Shown here in pieces: positions 32,641 to 46,400 of a stretch of DNA of 64,000 nucleotides (positions are counted from its first letter, which is position 1; the number at the start of each line of letters is the position of its first letter). A model generated the notes under the pieces. It was not told the DNA's origin, did not search any database, and was given only the letters and a program-made list of their open reading frames with translations. Source of the DNA: Symbiodinium microadriaticum (Eukaryota; Sar; Dinophyceae; Suessiales; Symbiodiniaceae); contig LSRX01000425.1 of NCBI GenBank assembly GCA_001939145.1, positions 273,895-337,894 of the forward strand, given 5' to 3'. The translations under genes were made by a program, and so were the position numbers.

Positions 32641-35455
32641 TCAAGGCTTCAAAACAGCATCAGGCAGAGGACCCAGGCTTGACCTGCGGTCGTTCCCAGC
32701 GGAACAGCGCACAGTGCGTTCTGCCGCCCCTCCCCGCCCCCCCCATCTTCGAGGTCTCAAGCTCCAGAAGACAGGCTTGGCGGTGGACAACAGAGAACCG
32801 GTCGTGTTACATAAACGGGTGGATCAGACCACATATCAGGCTTTCGTCATCATTCCATGCCTGAAGAATCCTGAAGGCCAAGATCCAAAAAAACGCCGAT
32901 AGATCGGAGACTGTAAACTACACCAATACTGCTGGCCTTGTCGCAGGCGTCAATGGCAGTGTTGATGCTAACGAGGTCTCTCCCCAGAGACGCCTTGCTG
33001 CTGCATCTTGCTGGCTTCACGATCTTGCAAAGTGAGAGCTCCGAGGCCGCGAGTCAAGAAGCTAACAAACCGTCAAAAACTGAGGAAGCCCCACAAAAGC
33101 CGGGGAAGCTGAAATGAATAGTAGGGCTAGTAGGGAGCAGTAGTAGATCAGTTACAGCCGCAGGAAGTTGCAGCAACAGAGTGATGCGTTCGTCGGCACT
33201 GACGTTCACCCGTTTTTAAGCTGGGGTCATCAGTGTTACTGTTAAAACTACTTCAACGCAGGGGTTCAGTTTGTGGGCATGGCTTCGGGGGTTGAGAGTT
33301 TCGGAGCTGAGGGTGTAAGATGTAAGACACGTTAAGCGTCGCACCTCCATGCTACAAATGCTACACTTCTAGAACTGCTTTTGTTGCTGCTCCTGAATTG
33401 GACAAACCCAGGAACAACGGCCCTGATCCTGTTCCGACATCAGGCCTCTGCAAACGAACAAGCTCGAAACTCCAACTGGAGGAAAGCAATGCTTCTCCGG
33501 ATTTTTCCCGTATACCGGCGCTGCGAGCGCGAAACAACTCTTCCCAAAAGCCCTGCCAAGCCTTCAACACATTCGGTGCTGCCCCAGAACAAACAAAAAA
33601 GCAAAAAGCCGAAGCCAGCCTGAAACCCGGAGAGAGACGAGGCCCAGAGACCTTCGCTGGCGCATGCGCTCTGAGCCTTTGGCTTCTTTCGGATCTTCGA
33701 CTTCGGGTTTAGATGTTGAGGGCTTGAGGATTGGCATGCCAGGATTCGGATCCAACATCTAGCCAGCCTACCTGGTCTGTCGGCTTTGTAAAGGACTTCC
33801 GGCTTGGGATTGGAGTTTTCACGGTTCGGGCGGGCTGAGGAAACACTCCGGTTCAGGGTGACGCTCGGGTCTACTTTGCTGGCATTGCTGCTGCTAGCTG
33901 CATGGTGCCATTGACCATGAACATTGTAACTTCTGTGGGCTTAACTACTCTATCAAATTGCCACTACGACGACTACGACTCAGAGTTTGCACGACAAAGC
34001 TCGCCTGCTAGACAGCAGTCGTTGACGCCGCCACAACCACAAAACAATCGCGAATGCCGGTTTCAGCAACTACGCCTGAGTCCGGATGGACGTGACTAGA
34101 CGAAGGGAAACGAGTGCTCAGCTCAACACGGAAACTTTCAACCAGGATCCATGGTTTAAGTTCACGAGGTGGAGAGGGGGGGGGGGCCTTTGACTGGTTC
34201 ACAACTTGGAATGGTGGTGCAAATGTGATGATGCCGAATATCCGAAAATAGCTATAAGTCTCTCGGATAGGCGGAACAAGATCCTGTTTCCGCTTTCTTG
34301 CGTTTAAAGAGAGGGGTCACAAAAAGACCAGGGCCTCCGAGCGGCTGCATTCCGTGCCACAATGTTCGGGACGAGCCGTGCTGCTGCCTCCACGAAGACC
34401 TCGAGGGCCTCTTCAGGGCTCAGTTCACTGTGTTCTCGGGCAACGCTTCGAGTTTCGGCTCGAAGGTTTAGGACTGGGATATACTGCTCACTCGGACGTG
34501 ATGGTACCAAAGGCGCCCGAAGTGATGAGTTGGAGCATGGCGGGGCAGAGAGCCACGTCATGCTTCCGAAACCTCTCCACATTCTGGGACTTTGGCGAGT
34601 GCCCCAAGTCAAACCCTTCCGGCTTCACGACGGACGACTCCGAGTCTTCGGGTTGCAAGGACCCGGGACAGTTAAAACATGGATGAATCCCGAGAAGGCA
34701 TTCTGCTTTCGTGATCGCTGAACTCAAAGCCTTCGAGGGATAACCAAGAAGACCAGCATGCAACCTTGCTCTTGGCCGGTCGCAGGTGGTTAAGCCATGC
34801 ATGTTCGGCGGTGCGGGAGACTTTCGCCGGGAACAAAACCTGCAATTACAGGCTCCCCCCCTTCACTCCTCACGTGTCTACTAATGTGCATCTTATTCGC
34901 CAGCTGTGGAACAAGAGGGTGACTTCAAGCAGTTGCCAACGCAACTAGTGTTCAACTTCTCAAGATCGAGATGCTCACCTACGGATTTGCGGCAATTCCG
35001 GACAATCAAAATGCCTGCCTGCATTTCCTTCGACTCTGTTCATGTGCCGGCTTTTTCCACACTTTTAGGAGCGGAAACGCTCGTTCGGACTGCCTGCTGC
35101 AGCGCTGGTCCCATATTGCATCGCGCAATCTCTCTTGACCAAAGGGCCAAAGGGGCACAGATTCAAAAATTCGGGAGGAGAGCCAACTCAGTTCCAAGCT
35201 CTGCCGAGCTTTCAATACATCCTCAAGTTGCATGGAAGCTCACACCCATCGCAACGTGTGTGCATCTCCAAGAGGAACCCGTCTGCCTCGTGCCAGCGGC
35301 TGGCCGAAGCACAAGCCTTGCAGGCGTTCGTGAAATCTGTCTAGGAGCTTTGCTTCAACGAAGTGTCTGCATGCTTTTCACCTATTCTGTACGGTATGGA
35401 AAGACTGCATGGCTACAGGTATCGCTCTTACCCTCTTCCTGCTACTGCGGCTACT
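32641..35455. other. Stretch without recognised genes
   Basis: Short unrelated frames only. A G run occurs near 34180. Confidence 0.4.
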
Positions 35456-35800
35456 ATTTCTACCACTATCAACACCACCACCACCACCACCACCACCACG
35501 ACAGCGACAAAGACCACGACGACGACGACGACGAGACAGGACTACTACTGCTGATGTACTGTCTACTGCTTTTGCTGCTGCTACTGCTACTCTCTACCAC
35601 AACTATTGCTACCATTAGCATTACCACCACCAGCACCGCCATCATCATTATCACCACCACTATCCTCGGAATAGTCATCCTGGTCACAGGCTCGTGATCA
35701 TCATCGCCATCATCAAGACTATGATCGATAGAATCGTCATCCTCCGCAACACGGCCAATACCATCATCGGCATCACAATCATCCCCATCACCGACATCAA
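35456..35800. repeat. CAC/GAC/ATC triplet-rich region
   Basis: Imperfect trinucleotide tracts. Frames over them (for example 35469-35924 minus) are low complexity. Confidence 0.8.
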
Positions 35801-36255
35801 TCATCTTCTGCGTCTGCAGCAGTCGCAGCAAAACCGGCAAGAGAAGCAAGGGCAGCCGCGGCAGCGTCACCATGAACACAGCTTCATACAAGCTCCCCAT
35901 ATGCCCGTCGGGGAAGCACGACACGCCTTTAAGACGCTCGACAGGGACACCACGTTCGGGAGCACCCCATGAACTGGGTGCCTCAGATTCACTCCGGTGT
36001 TGGGCAATATCGTTCTTGCAGGACTTGTCACAACGATTCGGCCCATTTCAGTAAATACAGCATCGAACACAGCTGGAACTGCACGCAGAAATTCGAGAGG
36101 GACGGGGAAAGTGACAGGTAAGAGAACCCTTTATGGATTGTTTGACCCGGGGCTTTGTGTCGTTTCGTATTCATCCTTATTCCTTATTCTTCTTGTTCTT
36201 ATTTCTTATTCCTTGTTTCTTACTTCAAATTTTTCGTATTTTTTTCAACCGTTAA
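35801..36255. other. Spacer without recognised gene
   Basis: Becomes T-rich towards the minisatellite at 36256. No domain seen. Confidence 0.4.
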
Positions 36256-36505
36256 AGTTTTTCAAAGTTTTTTGTAAACGGTTGTCCTCGTCCAACAACA
36301 AAACTGCAAGTTTTTTTGGAAACCCTTGTCCTCCTCCAACAACAAAACTGCAAGGTTTTTTTTGTAAATCCTTGTCCTCCCTATCATTGTTGTATGTGCT
36401 ACAATATTTCCACCAACATCAAAAACGCATGTCATTTTGTAAACCCTTGATCTCCTCCAACATCAAAAATGCGAGGTTTTTGTAAGCCTTTGTTCTTCAC
36501 CAACA
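36256..36505. repeat. Diverged minisatellite of about 45-75 bp units
   Basis: Five related units with the core TTGTCCTCCTCCAACA followed by AAAACTGCAAG or AAAAATGCGAG and a T run. Confidence 0.85.
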
Positions 36506-36774
36506 TTCAGACCACCTCCCTCCCCTCCCTCGCCTCATTGTGATTTCTCTTTGGACGGACGACGGGCCTCACAGACGCCGTATTGGAAAGGGTATTCTGT
36601 AAAGTATTCCATAAGCAATTCTCCAAAAATCCTGCGTTTTCATAGAAATCCCTTATTCAGTAAGCTACAATGCGAATTGGGGAACTCTGATTAGCAAGTT
36701 TGGCTGGCATATGTGTACATATCATATACCCAAACAGGCGAGTCAAATGATACATAAAAGGCCCCTCCATCCAT

Positions 36775-36775
<1 letters not shown>
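36506..36775. other. Spacer without recognised gene
   Basis: Nothing recognised. Confidence 0.4.
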
Positions 36776-36810
<35 letters not shown>

Positions 36811-37040
36811 TTACTTATTTATTTATTTAATTATTTATATATTGGTATATTTATATATTTATATATTTTGTATTTTATTAACTTATATAAATATGTATAT
36901 TTATCTTTTTATGTATATTTATAGATATAGATATGGAGGGGACCTTTTTTCACGTATAGACATAGAAAGAGAAAGATATACAGCAGATATAGATATAGAT
37001 ACAGATGCAGATATAGACTTAGATATAGATATAGATGCCT
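36776..37040. repeat. AT-rich TA and GATATA microsatellites
   Basis: A TA run (36777-36810), then TTAT/TATT-rich sequence, then GATATA hexamers up to 37040. It is the most AT-rich part of the window. Confidence 0.9.
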
Positions 37041-40000
37041 ACCAATTCAACAACAAACTTGATGTGATGCTATTTCACACAAGTTCCATGATGTGCTGAA
37101 ACACACATCACGGCAACCTGCTTTCTATTATTTCTGAATAGATGCTGCAACATGGCAGATCATCTTCTTCTACAAAGTATGACATGATACAACGTCTACA
37201 GTCACATACCACAACAGTCAACATACTGACAAACATGCATGCATACCTCATAGCAGCACAAGGCGGCACAACTATATGCAACCATCTGCGATCTCGGCGC
37301 ATGCTGCGGAGCAGGTCCAGCGCAAGAGGCCAGGAGGCACCCTGAAATTGGCTGGAGATCACAACTCTATGTGGTTTTAGATGGGGCTGTGTAAGTTCGC
37401 TTGGCTTTGATATTGCTCTGTCAGGGCGGATTTCTGAGAAGACTCCATGCCGGCTTGAAGGTCGGCACAGCTATTCTCGTAATGACGAGAGTTTCGGGTG
37501 GGATTGAAAGATTTCGTGCTCATAGCTGCCAAAGTATCAACCAGCTCACAAAATAGACAACATCGCACCCTCAGCCCTGAACCGCGAGATCCTGCGTGCC
37601 CCTACACTTCGAAGGGCTGTCATTCGACAATTTCTTGGCTTAGCTTTACAACTGCTTGGAGCGAGAAATATGTGTCGATGTTTTGCGCAAGGACGCTCAT
37701 TACATTGACTCGATGTTAGTGCGTGGGTTCGGCACTCTTGGACACTCAGTTCGGTGCCTCCCGACACGCCGCCAAAGCCGAGCTAATGGAGACCTGCTAG
37801 TCTGCTAGTGCTCGTCATGGCAGAGGACCGATGTTTGCCAAAACTACGCTCACAAACGAGAAAGGACAAGAAGAAAAGTGGCAAACTGAAAAGAAGTACA
37901 AGAGCCAGAAAACAAGCAGTAGTCGCGGCAGCAGCAGCAACAGCAGCAGCAGTGCTAGTGGAGTAGTGGTGCTGGCACTATTGCTACTATTGGTAATAAC
38001 TGTAATACTTGTTGTGCCACATAGTGCACACCAGCATCAGTACTCATAGCAACTCGGCCAAGACACCAAGACTTGCTGTCAAAGCTTCACGCCACAACCC
38101 TTTCTCTTCACAGACTCTGAATACGTCTGTAGGCATGAACGACATGCATGCAGGCATGCATTCATGCAAGTCAGTGTGCCTGTATGCATGTATGTCTGCA
38201 TATATGTGTATATGTAGATATGTATATACTTATGCTATCTTGTTTTGTATCATATTGAATTGCGTTGCCTTTATCTCCCATTGTATACATATGTAGAGCA
38301 CAAATAAATGCGCCCACCATGCTCATTCTCTTGCTAGCAGTATTTCGCTTATTCTTACTGCTGCTGCTCGCATGAAAATATTCTCATTCACCAAAAGCAT
38401 CACCTTCACCACCGTCTTACAGGTAGCGAGAGTAACCAGATCAGAAACACCATCAGTACTCAGCACTCCCAAAATACAGTGCCTGTACCGGTCATGGAAG
38501 TAGCCGTCATGTGGAGAATAGAAGCGATGGAAATCGAAAACGACAGCAACATCGATATGCCGCTGACCGTGACCACAACAACCCACCAGCTGCCTGGACC
38601 AGCACAACAACTTGAAACCTGCAACATCCCCGAACCACGTGCGCAGAATTCCAAAGGGCGGAAAGGAAGCTTTCAGCACACCCCAAAGCCAATGCGGGCT
38701 CGGAACGACGTTTGGGCGGCAGGTGCCGATCGCCATCCTCGGATGCCCCAAAGCGGCCAGGGAGCGCGCTTTCTGCGCCCGAAGCCCTGAGAGGCCTTGA
38801 ACCGCTTCTAAGCTCGACGAAGCACCGTTTCTGCATTATCTAGATGCTCAAGACCCCAAGCTTCCATGGGGATCAGGGGGGGTTGTGGTAGAGCAGGGCC
38901 CAAACAGGCTTTTAGGGCTCAGGGTACCGTCTAAAGCAAACACGATTACGACGTTGGACAGAATGACTTGTAGTGTCGGCTGGAATCTCCGGATGCAAAG
39001 ACCGGAAAAGCGATTCGGAGGCCCAACATCATCTCTGGTCGAGGCAAGCAACCAGTCCAGGAAGAACAAAGGCTTCAGCCACCCGGGACATGTCGCAGCT
39101 GCCGTGCTGAAAGATATGACATCCGTCGCGACCTCTTGCTCAAGCAGCCTCGGCTTTTCTGATTGAAGTCTAGGCAACTTGGATTGTGTGGAACACGGAG
39201 CGGCCCGAGATTCCGAAGCATGGCCGTGCCGATGTGTGTAGTTGCACTACGACGGCGGGCTCCAAACTCTGAGCGCCAGCCCTGTCCCAGGTCAGTCCCA
39301 ATCAACCGAGCTTTTCAATCTTATCTGCAACACAAGTCGTGGAAGCGCGGAGATGAAACAGAAACGATGATGTGGGTGCCTCTGCTATAACCACTACAGT
39401 ACAACTACTACAACTACTACTCCAACTCCGACTTCTACTGCTTCCAGGACCACGACCACAACGACCACAATATCTCCTGCTACGATGATGATGATGATGA
39501 TCGCCACCAACAGCGACCATCTACCACTGCTCCACCGCAGGAATAGTTATTTCCAAAGTTTCTAACATAGTGACGCGCTCTACATCACGTAATCATGCCG
39601 AGCCACCTGGCCGACAGCTCCTGAAGCGCCCATGACCACTGCTGGGACCTCTGGAAGACACCTGATCTTGGAGCGTCAGGACTCGGGCTTAACGGGCGAG
39701 GGCCTGCAACTGCATGAAAGTTCGAGGCTCCTCAAAACCGAAACAGAATATTCATAAGCAAGAGCTCCACGGGTAGCAAGAACAAACGAAGTACCGCTTG
39801 AGACCAGTTCCAGTGACACAGTGCAAAGTGCAACACCTTTAAAAAGCTGCAAGGATGAGCCAGACCAGTCGCGGCAATCACCAGAAGACAGCACAACTAC
39901 TCCAATCTCGCTTGCTGCTGTGCTGTCCTCCTCTCCTCCAGCCCCCATCCGCCCCCGGACTCTGAAGGCTGCGGACAGCAGTCGGAAACCACGTTACCTT

Positions 40001-40359
40001 CATCACCACTGTGAGCAGACAAGATCGCTTTAACCGACAAACCCAAGCCAAGCGTTCACACCCCTTGCACACAATTGGCTTTATGAAAGCAGTTTCGAAT
40101 CCAAGGGATGGTAACCGCAGAACATGCAGCAACAGAAACAATGTATATAATCCCAAGATAAGCAGGAAAAGACAATTTTTCTCGTCTCGACTGTGACAGC
40201 AAAAGTGGACCCCATACGACTGATATGCAGTCCTCTTGGATGGGCCACTAGATTCTAGATCTCTCAGACCAAGAAGCCAACAAACAGAAACCGAAAGAAA
40301 AACACTACACATGTGCAGGTGATCTATCCTCCAATTTGCGAATAAGCCTTGCAAGATCA
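37041..40359. other. Long stretch without recognised genes
   Basis: Short frames only. An ATGCATGCAGGCATGC-rich stretch occurs at 38140-38220. No domains recognised. Confidence 0.4.
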
Positions 40360-40400
40360 CGTGCCTGTATGTATGTATGTATGTATGTATGTATGTATGC
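40360..40400. repeat. GTAT tetranucleotide repeat
   Basis: About nine copies of GTAT. Confidence 0.9.
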
Positions 40401-41084
40401 TATATAACATGTGTGCACATAAATGCGAATATGCCTGCCTACATACATACACTGCATGAACGTACATAGAGTCTCATATCTTCGTACAGATATGTGCACA
40501 GTAAATACATCTTCCATGTCCACCTGTCCATCGAGCGACCTACCTGTCTATTCATCTGTTTGTCTGTTCGTGTCAATGTGAATGAGGTTCGGAAGCAGAA
40601 GTCATCAGAATGAGTGTCCAGCAGTCCAAATACAGCCCGGGTGCTGAGCAGAGCATTCCGATGGATGACATTGACTTCCAGAGCATTCTCACGAAATGCC
40701 TGCCGGGAGGATAGCATAAAGCGACAGGCTTGCAGTCGAGCACTACCACGATCACTTACCGTCAGCCCGTCCAAGATAGCTGCAAAACGACAACACAATC
40801 CGGCAGTCCGAGTCCTTGACCCCGATACACCTGAACCCTGCGACGATGTAGCACCTCAGAGATCTAAAACGAGTTGGAGAATAGAAGCTTCGTTGGGTGT
40901 GAGGTGAAGAACGACAAAACCAACGAGACTACAACCACAAAAATAATAAGCTGGCCGCTGGCCAACACTCATCGCGACGAGTGAGCAAAGCGGACGACGA
41001 CGACCACAAACACGACGACAACAGCTTGCTGCTGCTTCTGCTGCTGCTGCTGCTGCAGGGGAATCGGGCGCGCCGACATGACAA
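40401..41084. other. Spacer without recognised gene
   Basis: Nothing recognised. A CTG run of about ten copies occurs at 41030-41057. Confidence 0.4.
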
Positions 41085-41530
41085 AACGTGCCCCGAGATG
41101 GACAAAAACGCCCCAACACAAATATCTCCTTGGGGGCGGTTTCGGCATGTCGGCGTGTCCGTTGGGGGTTCTTTTTCAATTTTTCTCCCCCAACTCCCTC
41201 TGGGCCATTCCTCATGAATTCCTTGAGTTCCTGATTGGAACCTCTCTTTTCTGATTAACTCTCTCCGCACGTGCTTTTTCTTCCTCGGCACGTTGTGAAG
41301 TTGACATGTCTGCGCTTCTTGTTTTGCATGCCGACAAGTTTTGTGCATGCCGACGCGTAATTTTGGCATGTCGGCGCTCATTGTTGGCATGTTGGCAGAA
41401 ACCGTTTCTTTAGCATGTCGGCGCTCGATTTTGGCATGTCGGCAGGTACCTTGTTCTTTGCATGTCGGCGCGTTGTTGTTTTGCATATAGTTTTGACAAG
41501 TCGGCGCGCTTTTTAACATGTCGGCGCATG
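41085..41530. repeat. Loose array of the motif GCATGTCGGCG
   Basis: About twelve occurrences of GCATGTCGGCG or close variants (for example near 41143, 41366, 41413, 41433, 41460 and 41517; in inverse form near 41090), spaced irregularly by 20-40 bp of T-rich sequence, densest from 41306. Confidence 0.8.
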
Positions 41531-41577
41531 GCACTGTGACCATAACTACCACTTGCACCACCACTCCTTCCGATTCT

Positions 41578-41593
41578 GCTCTTGCTCTTGCTC

Positions 41594-41637
<44 letters not shown>

Positions 41638-41640
41638 CAT
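41578..41640. repeat. GCT trinucleotide repeat
   Basis: About 16 GCT/CTG triplets preceded by CTTGCT hexamers. Confidence 0.9.
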
Positions 41641-43415
41641 GCTGACTCGCACCTTGCAGTCAGACTGAGCATGATGAGGAAGCTGGCCTCGACGTGGAAA
41701 GCATGAACTGGCGAAAACATGCGGTGAAGAAACACACAATAACAATGCGGCTTCCACGATGAAGGGATCAATCGAATGTACGGCTGGCCACGTATGATGA
41801 TAAAGATGAACATGCACGAGCAGCAAAAACATTGGCAAAGACCTGACAATTGCAAACGCAGGCATGGCAGGACAGAAGTCAGGGAATTTGGCAAGGTAAC
41901 AGCAACTTCGCGATGAAGTGATTGAAGGTTATCGCGACGAACGGTTCCAGCAACAATGCTCAAAACACTTCGATGTTGCAATACAAGAGCATCGTGTTGC
42001 ATCATCACCATCATCACCAGTGTCGCGGACATCGTCATCGACATCGTCATCCTCTCCGTCCTCATCTTAAACATCATCAACCTCCATCAACATCGTCATC
42101 ATCGTCGTCATCGTTGCGGTCGTTTATGTCACAGGGCTGGCCATCATCGGAAATCAGCTTCTGTCTGTCGTTGTCGGCACTATAGGCCCGGCCTGGATCA
42201 CTTCTAAGGCCTCTCGCCATGCCCGGGATGCTCCCAGCGTGTGCAGCCTGCACGTCCCGGCCTTGAAACGACAAGTTTAGTTGTGACTACGGCGATCCTT
42301 CCGGCTTTCTGAGGACTCCTCGACGTTTGAGCATTTGTGTTCAGGGACCAGCGGCAGCAAACTTGAGGTATTGGGGCCTCGTCCCAGTTTCACGATGAGA
42401 GGAGGGATGCAGGCTTGAGCGCAATCGAGCCGCGCATGTAGCTTTAGCAACAGCTGTTGTGGTTGGGCTATAGATAATGTGAGGCAGCAGTTAGCTAGCT
42501 TGTTTGTTTGTTAGCTAATTGGTTAGTAGTAGTCGTCGTCGTCGTCGTCGTAGGAGGAGGAGGAGGAGGAGGAGCAGCAGCAACAGTAGGAGCAGGAGTG
42601 GGAGTAAGTGTGGCTGTTGTGGCTGGCGCTGTTGTAGTGCAGTAGCAGCAGCCCCTTATAGCAAGTTTGTCAAAATGGCAATGACTAATACCAGGAGAAG
42701 AGCACAGCAAACCAACAAGCTCCGGAGTTCCGTTGGTATCCTTGCGACCCTGAACTTCAACCGTACACGGCCAGGGCATCGGAGGGCTGAAAGCACATCG
42801 TCAAACCCGAAGCCCGAATCCGCACCTTCGAATTCTGCCATCGCGCAGGCAGCCCAATGGTGCCAACTACTTCATGCGGCCCTACATCTTTTAATTCCCC
42901 AGAAACCTCCAAGGTCCCACGGCCCTAAGTCCAATCAAAGCCTGAGAACGGCAACGGTCATGCAACTCAGCGATCCCCGATGCCTGTGGGCCTGCCAGTC
43001 CCACAGAACCAAAAGAAAAGCGTCTGGAAAACCCTCCGAAAACTCCAAAGATGAGGACTTAGAGTTGTAGCCCCCCTTAAAACCTATGAGGCAGGGAGGT
43101 CGTCTGCAAGAAGAGGCAGTACAGTTGTCTTAAGCATTAGGCTTCAGGGCAGGTACGGTGGCTGCACCGGGCGAGTCTCAAAGAAGCTCCCCGCACTTGG
43201 CAGCGTTCTGGTCTTGGAATTGGGAGGTTCAGAGTTCGGGATGAGACTGAAAAACGACGGGCAAGACTCTGCAGCTTCTACGGTGGATCTCCCAGGAACG
43301 GCTGTAAACCCTAGCCCAGGACATCGCAATTTCTCCGGCGAGGCAGGGAGCCGAGAGCTGGGGATCCCCTCAGAAACAGGAGGGGAAAGACGTAGCTTTG
43401 GTCAGTCCCAGCCCG
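41641..43415. other. Stretch without recognised genes
   Basis: Contains CAT-rich (41998-42120) and GTC/GGA triplet-rich (42528-42580) tracts. The last part is the 3' flank of the Kelch gene. Confidence 0.4.
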
Positions 43416-46400
43416 CTAGCGAAAGCCCTTCAGCTCGCTTTGGAGGGGTTTTTGGAGAGAGAGGGAGCCCAGCTCCCGAAGCCGAAGCTCTTCGAGCAAC
43501 TTGGCTTCCTTTTTTTGGGCTTCGAACTGTCTCCGGGCCTCCGCCTTTTGTGCCTGCTCTGCTGTCATGCGGCCCTGGCCGTTCCCGGTCTTCGAGTGTC
43601 TCAGCGTTTTCGGCATGTAGTCATCGAAGCTGATGTACTCTAGATCGTAGGACCCGGGCCCCGGCGAAGGCATGGCTTTTTGCATTCCAAGGCTGCGGCC
43701 GGAGAGGCTCCAAACCGGTGTACCGTTGTAGCGCCGCATCTGCCCAGACATTCCCGCCGAATCCACCTTTAGAGATGTCGCGGCAGTTGGAGAAAGTGTT
43801 TCGGGGGTGTCCGGGCCTTTCGTGCTGGGTGGTGAAGCCGGCTGCGGCGGCAGGCGCTTCGGCAACAAGAATCCAATCCTTCGACTGCGCGGTGTCAAGG
43901 TTCGCGGATCGTGCCGCTGCAGCCTCTCTTGCAGGATCTGGCTGAGATGCACGCGAAGCTGCGACACTGGGACCAGCTGCACACGTGGCCGACTCGGCAC
44001 TGCCAAAAGAGTCAGATTTGGAGATCTCCTGCCTGCGTGCTGTTTCCCGAGCTGCCCAGCGAGGCGTGGCGGACTTGCAGGACTTGCAGGATCTGCGGCT
44101 TTCCCGCGCTTCCGCCAGCTGCACAGTGGTTGCAGCTGCGGCCCCGGGCCTGGATGCTGAGCCTGCAGGGCAGCTTGCCCATGTGCTCCGCATGCTGGCA
44201 GCTGCGGCGTGCAGGGCAGCAGCGGCAGCTTGGATAGCTTGGGGGAGGCTGCTGGCTCCCTCCGGCGCGGTGCTCTGGACAGCGGGAATGGGGGCACCTC
44301 TGACGAGGCTCCATGAACCAGCACGACCAGCGGCTGGCAGGGCTGGCAGGGCTGGCAGGGCCGGACCGGCGGCGAAGTTCTCCGAAGAGAGGGCAGACAG
44401 AAGACAGGAGCTTCCGAGCCCTTCGGCCCCTTCCTCTGCTCGGACTCCGACCGTCGCGGATCCGAAAGCTGCATTTGAGAAACGTAAAGGACCACTGTGC
44501 TTGCAATTCCTTTATAAATAAGCACCCCGGTACATGCAATAGCAATACCGATCATGGTTGTCAAAATCACAGCCCACATCCAGTCTTGCAAAGGACACAC
44601 AATCACAAAGGCAGTCACGGTGGTGGTTGTGTCTGTTGTTGAAGTCCGGCTTATGGTCTCTGTGCTGGAGGTGCTGGATGTGAACGTGAAGGTACTGGTG
44701 GTGGTGATGGATGAACTTGACGTAGTTGAACTGCTCGCGCTGAATGTGCTAGTCGTCGAGGCGCTGCTGGTGGATGTTGTGGAGGTGTCGCTGGTGCTGC
44801 TGGAGCTGCTGCTGCTCGAAGTGGAGGTGGAACTGGTCATGCTGCTTGAGCTGGAGGCACTAGTTGTGGACGTGCTGGTGAAGGTGCTTGATGTCGTCGT
44901 ACTCAGCGTAGTACTTATTGATGTGCTTGAGCTTGAGGTGCTGGAAGTGGACGTGATGCTGTTGCTGGTTGAGCTAGATGTGCTGGAAGTGCTTGTGCTA
45001 GATGTCCATGTTGTTGTGGTGCTGATGGAAAACGTGACAGTGCTGGAGAAGCTGCTCGTTGTCGAGGTGCTAGAAGAACTGGACGTGCTGCTGATGCTGC
45101 TGCTCGTGATGGAGCTGACCGTTCCGGACGTACTGGTTGATGTTTTTGACCAAGTTGTACTTGCTGTCCATGTGGTAGAAGTAGCACTCGAGGATGTTGA
45201 AGAACTGCTGCTAGTACTGCTGGAGGTACTGCTCGTTCTCGATGTGCTCGACGAACTGGAAGTGTGGCTGGTCGTGGTGCTGTAGCTAGACGTTGCCGAA
45301 GTGGATGAGTGTGTAATAGACGTCATGGAACTGCTGCTGGTACTGCTAGAGCTGCTGCTGGTGAGGGAGGTGCTAGATGAACTGGAAGTGTGGCTGGTGC
45401 TGCTGCTGAAGCTAGATGTTGCCGAAGTGGATGAGCGCGTGACAGATGTTCTGGAACTACTTCTAGTGCTACTGGAGCTACTGCTCGTGCCCGAGGCGCT
45501 AGACGAAGTGGATGTGCTTGTTGCAGACATTGTGTAAGTTGTCGAGGTCGTGGTGACCCGATACAACCAGAGGTCGCCGCAGACACCGCTTCCATTGTAC
45601 CCACCGTGAATGTAAATTACCTGGTTCGCACCGTCCCAGGCAGCCACATGAGACCAGCGTCCAGAAGGACCAGCATGCGCCGCTATCAGACTCCATGTGT
45701 CGCCGACCAAGTCGTATCTCCAAAGGTCTCGTTGGAAGACGCCGTCGTTGCCGCCGTGCAGCCAGAGCATGCGCCCTGTGGCGTCCCACACTCCCGCATG
45801 GCCCGATCTCGCCGTCGGACCTCCGCCAGCTGAGACTGGTGCCCAGCTGAGAGTGGAAGCATCCAAAGTCAATTTCCAAAAATCTCCCAACAGAGCATCA
45901 TTGTAGCCACCATGCATCCAGAGCGTCTGGCCTACCCCGTCCCATGCCGCCACATGATGCGACCGGGCTGGCGGAGCCCCGCCTGGTGCCAGCGGTTCCA
46001 ATTTCTGCCAGCTGCGTGCATGTGTGTTGTAGCTCCACAAGTCTGACAAGCGCTTCGCGCCTGTCCAGCCACCATGCACCCAAAGGGAGGAAGTGCCCGA
46101 TATCCAAACGGCAACATGCGCCTGCCTTTCGCAGGGAGCGAAATCATCGTTGTACTCGAGGCTCCATGACCCGAATTGGAGCTTCCAAACATCTCGAAAC
46201 CAGGTCGCTGTTTGGCTGTTGTACCCGCCATGCACCCAAAGCACCCCGTTGGTAGAATCCCAATCCGCAGCATGCAAAGCACGTGATGCCGGCGAGCCGC
46301 CATTCATTGTTCGGGTCCATGTTGCAGATGCCGCGTCGAACGACCACAAATCTCCTTCGAGATTGCTGCCAGCATGGATCAGGAGCACCTGCTCTTGCTG

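Noticed and set aside
39878-40360. Minus-strand frame with hydrophobic segments
   Set aside because: No repeated or conserved motif and no support for coding. Probably chance.
41085-41530. CRISPR-like repeats
   Set aside because: Spacing is irregular, the core is short and orientation is mixed.
44554-45285. Plus-strand frame of 243 codons rich in V, L, E
   Set aside because: Antisense of the Ser/Thr-rich stalk of the Kelch protein.
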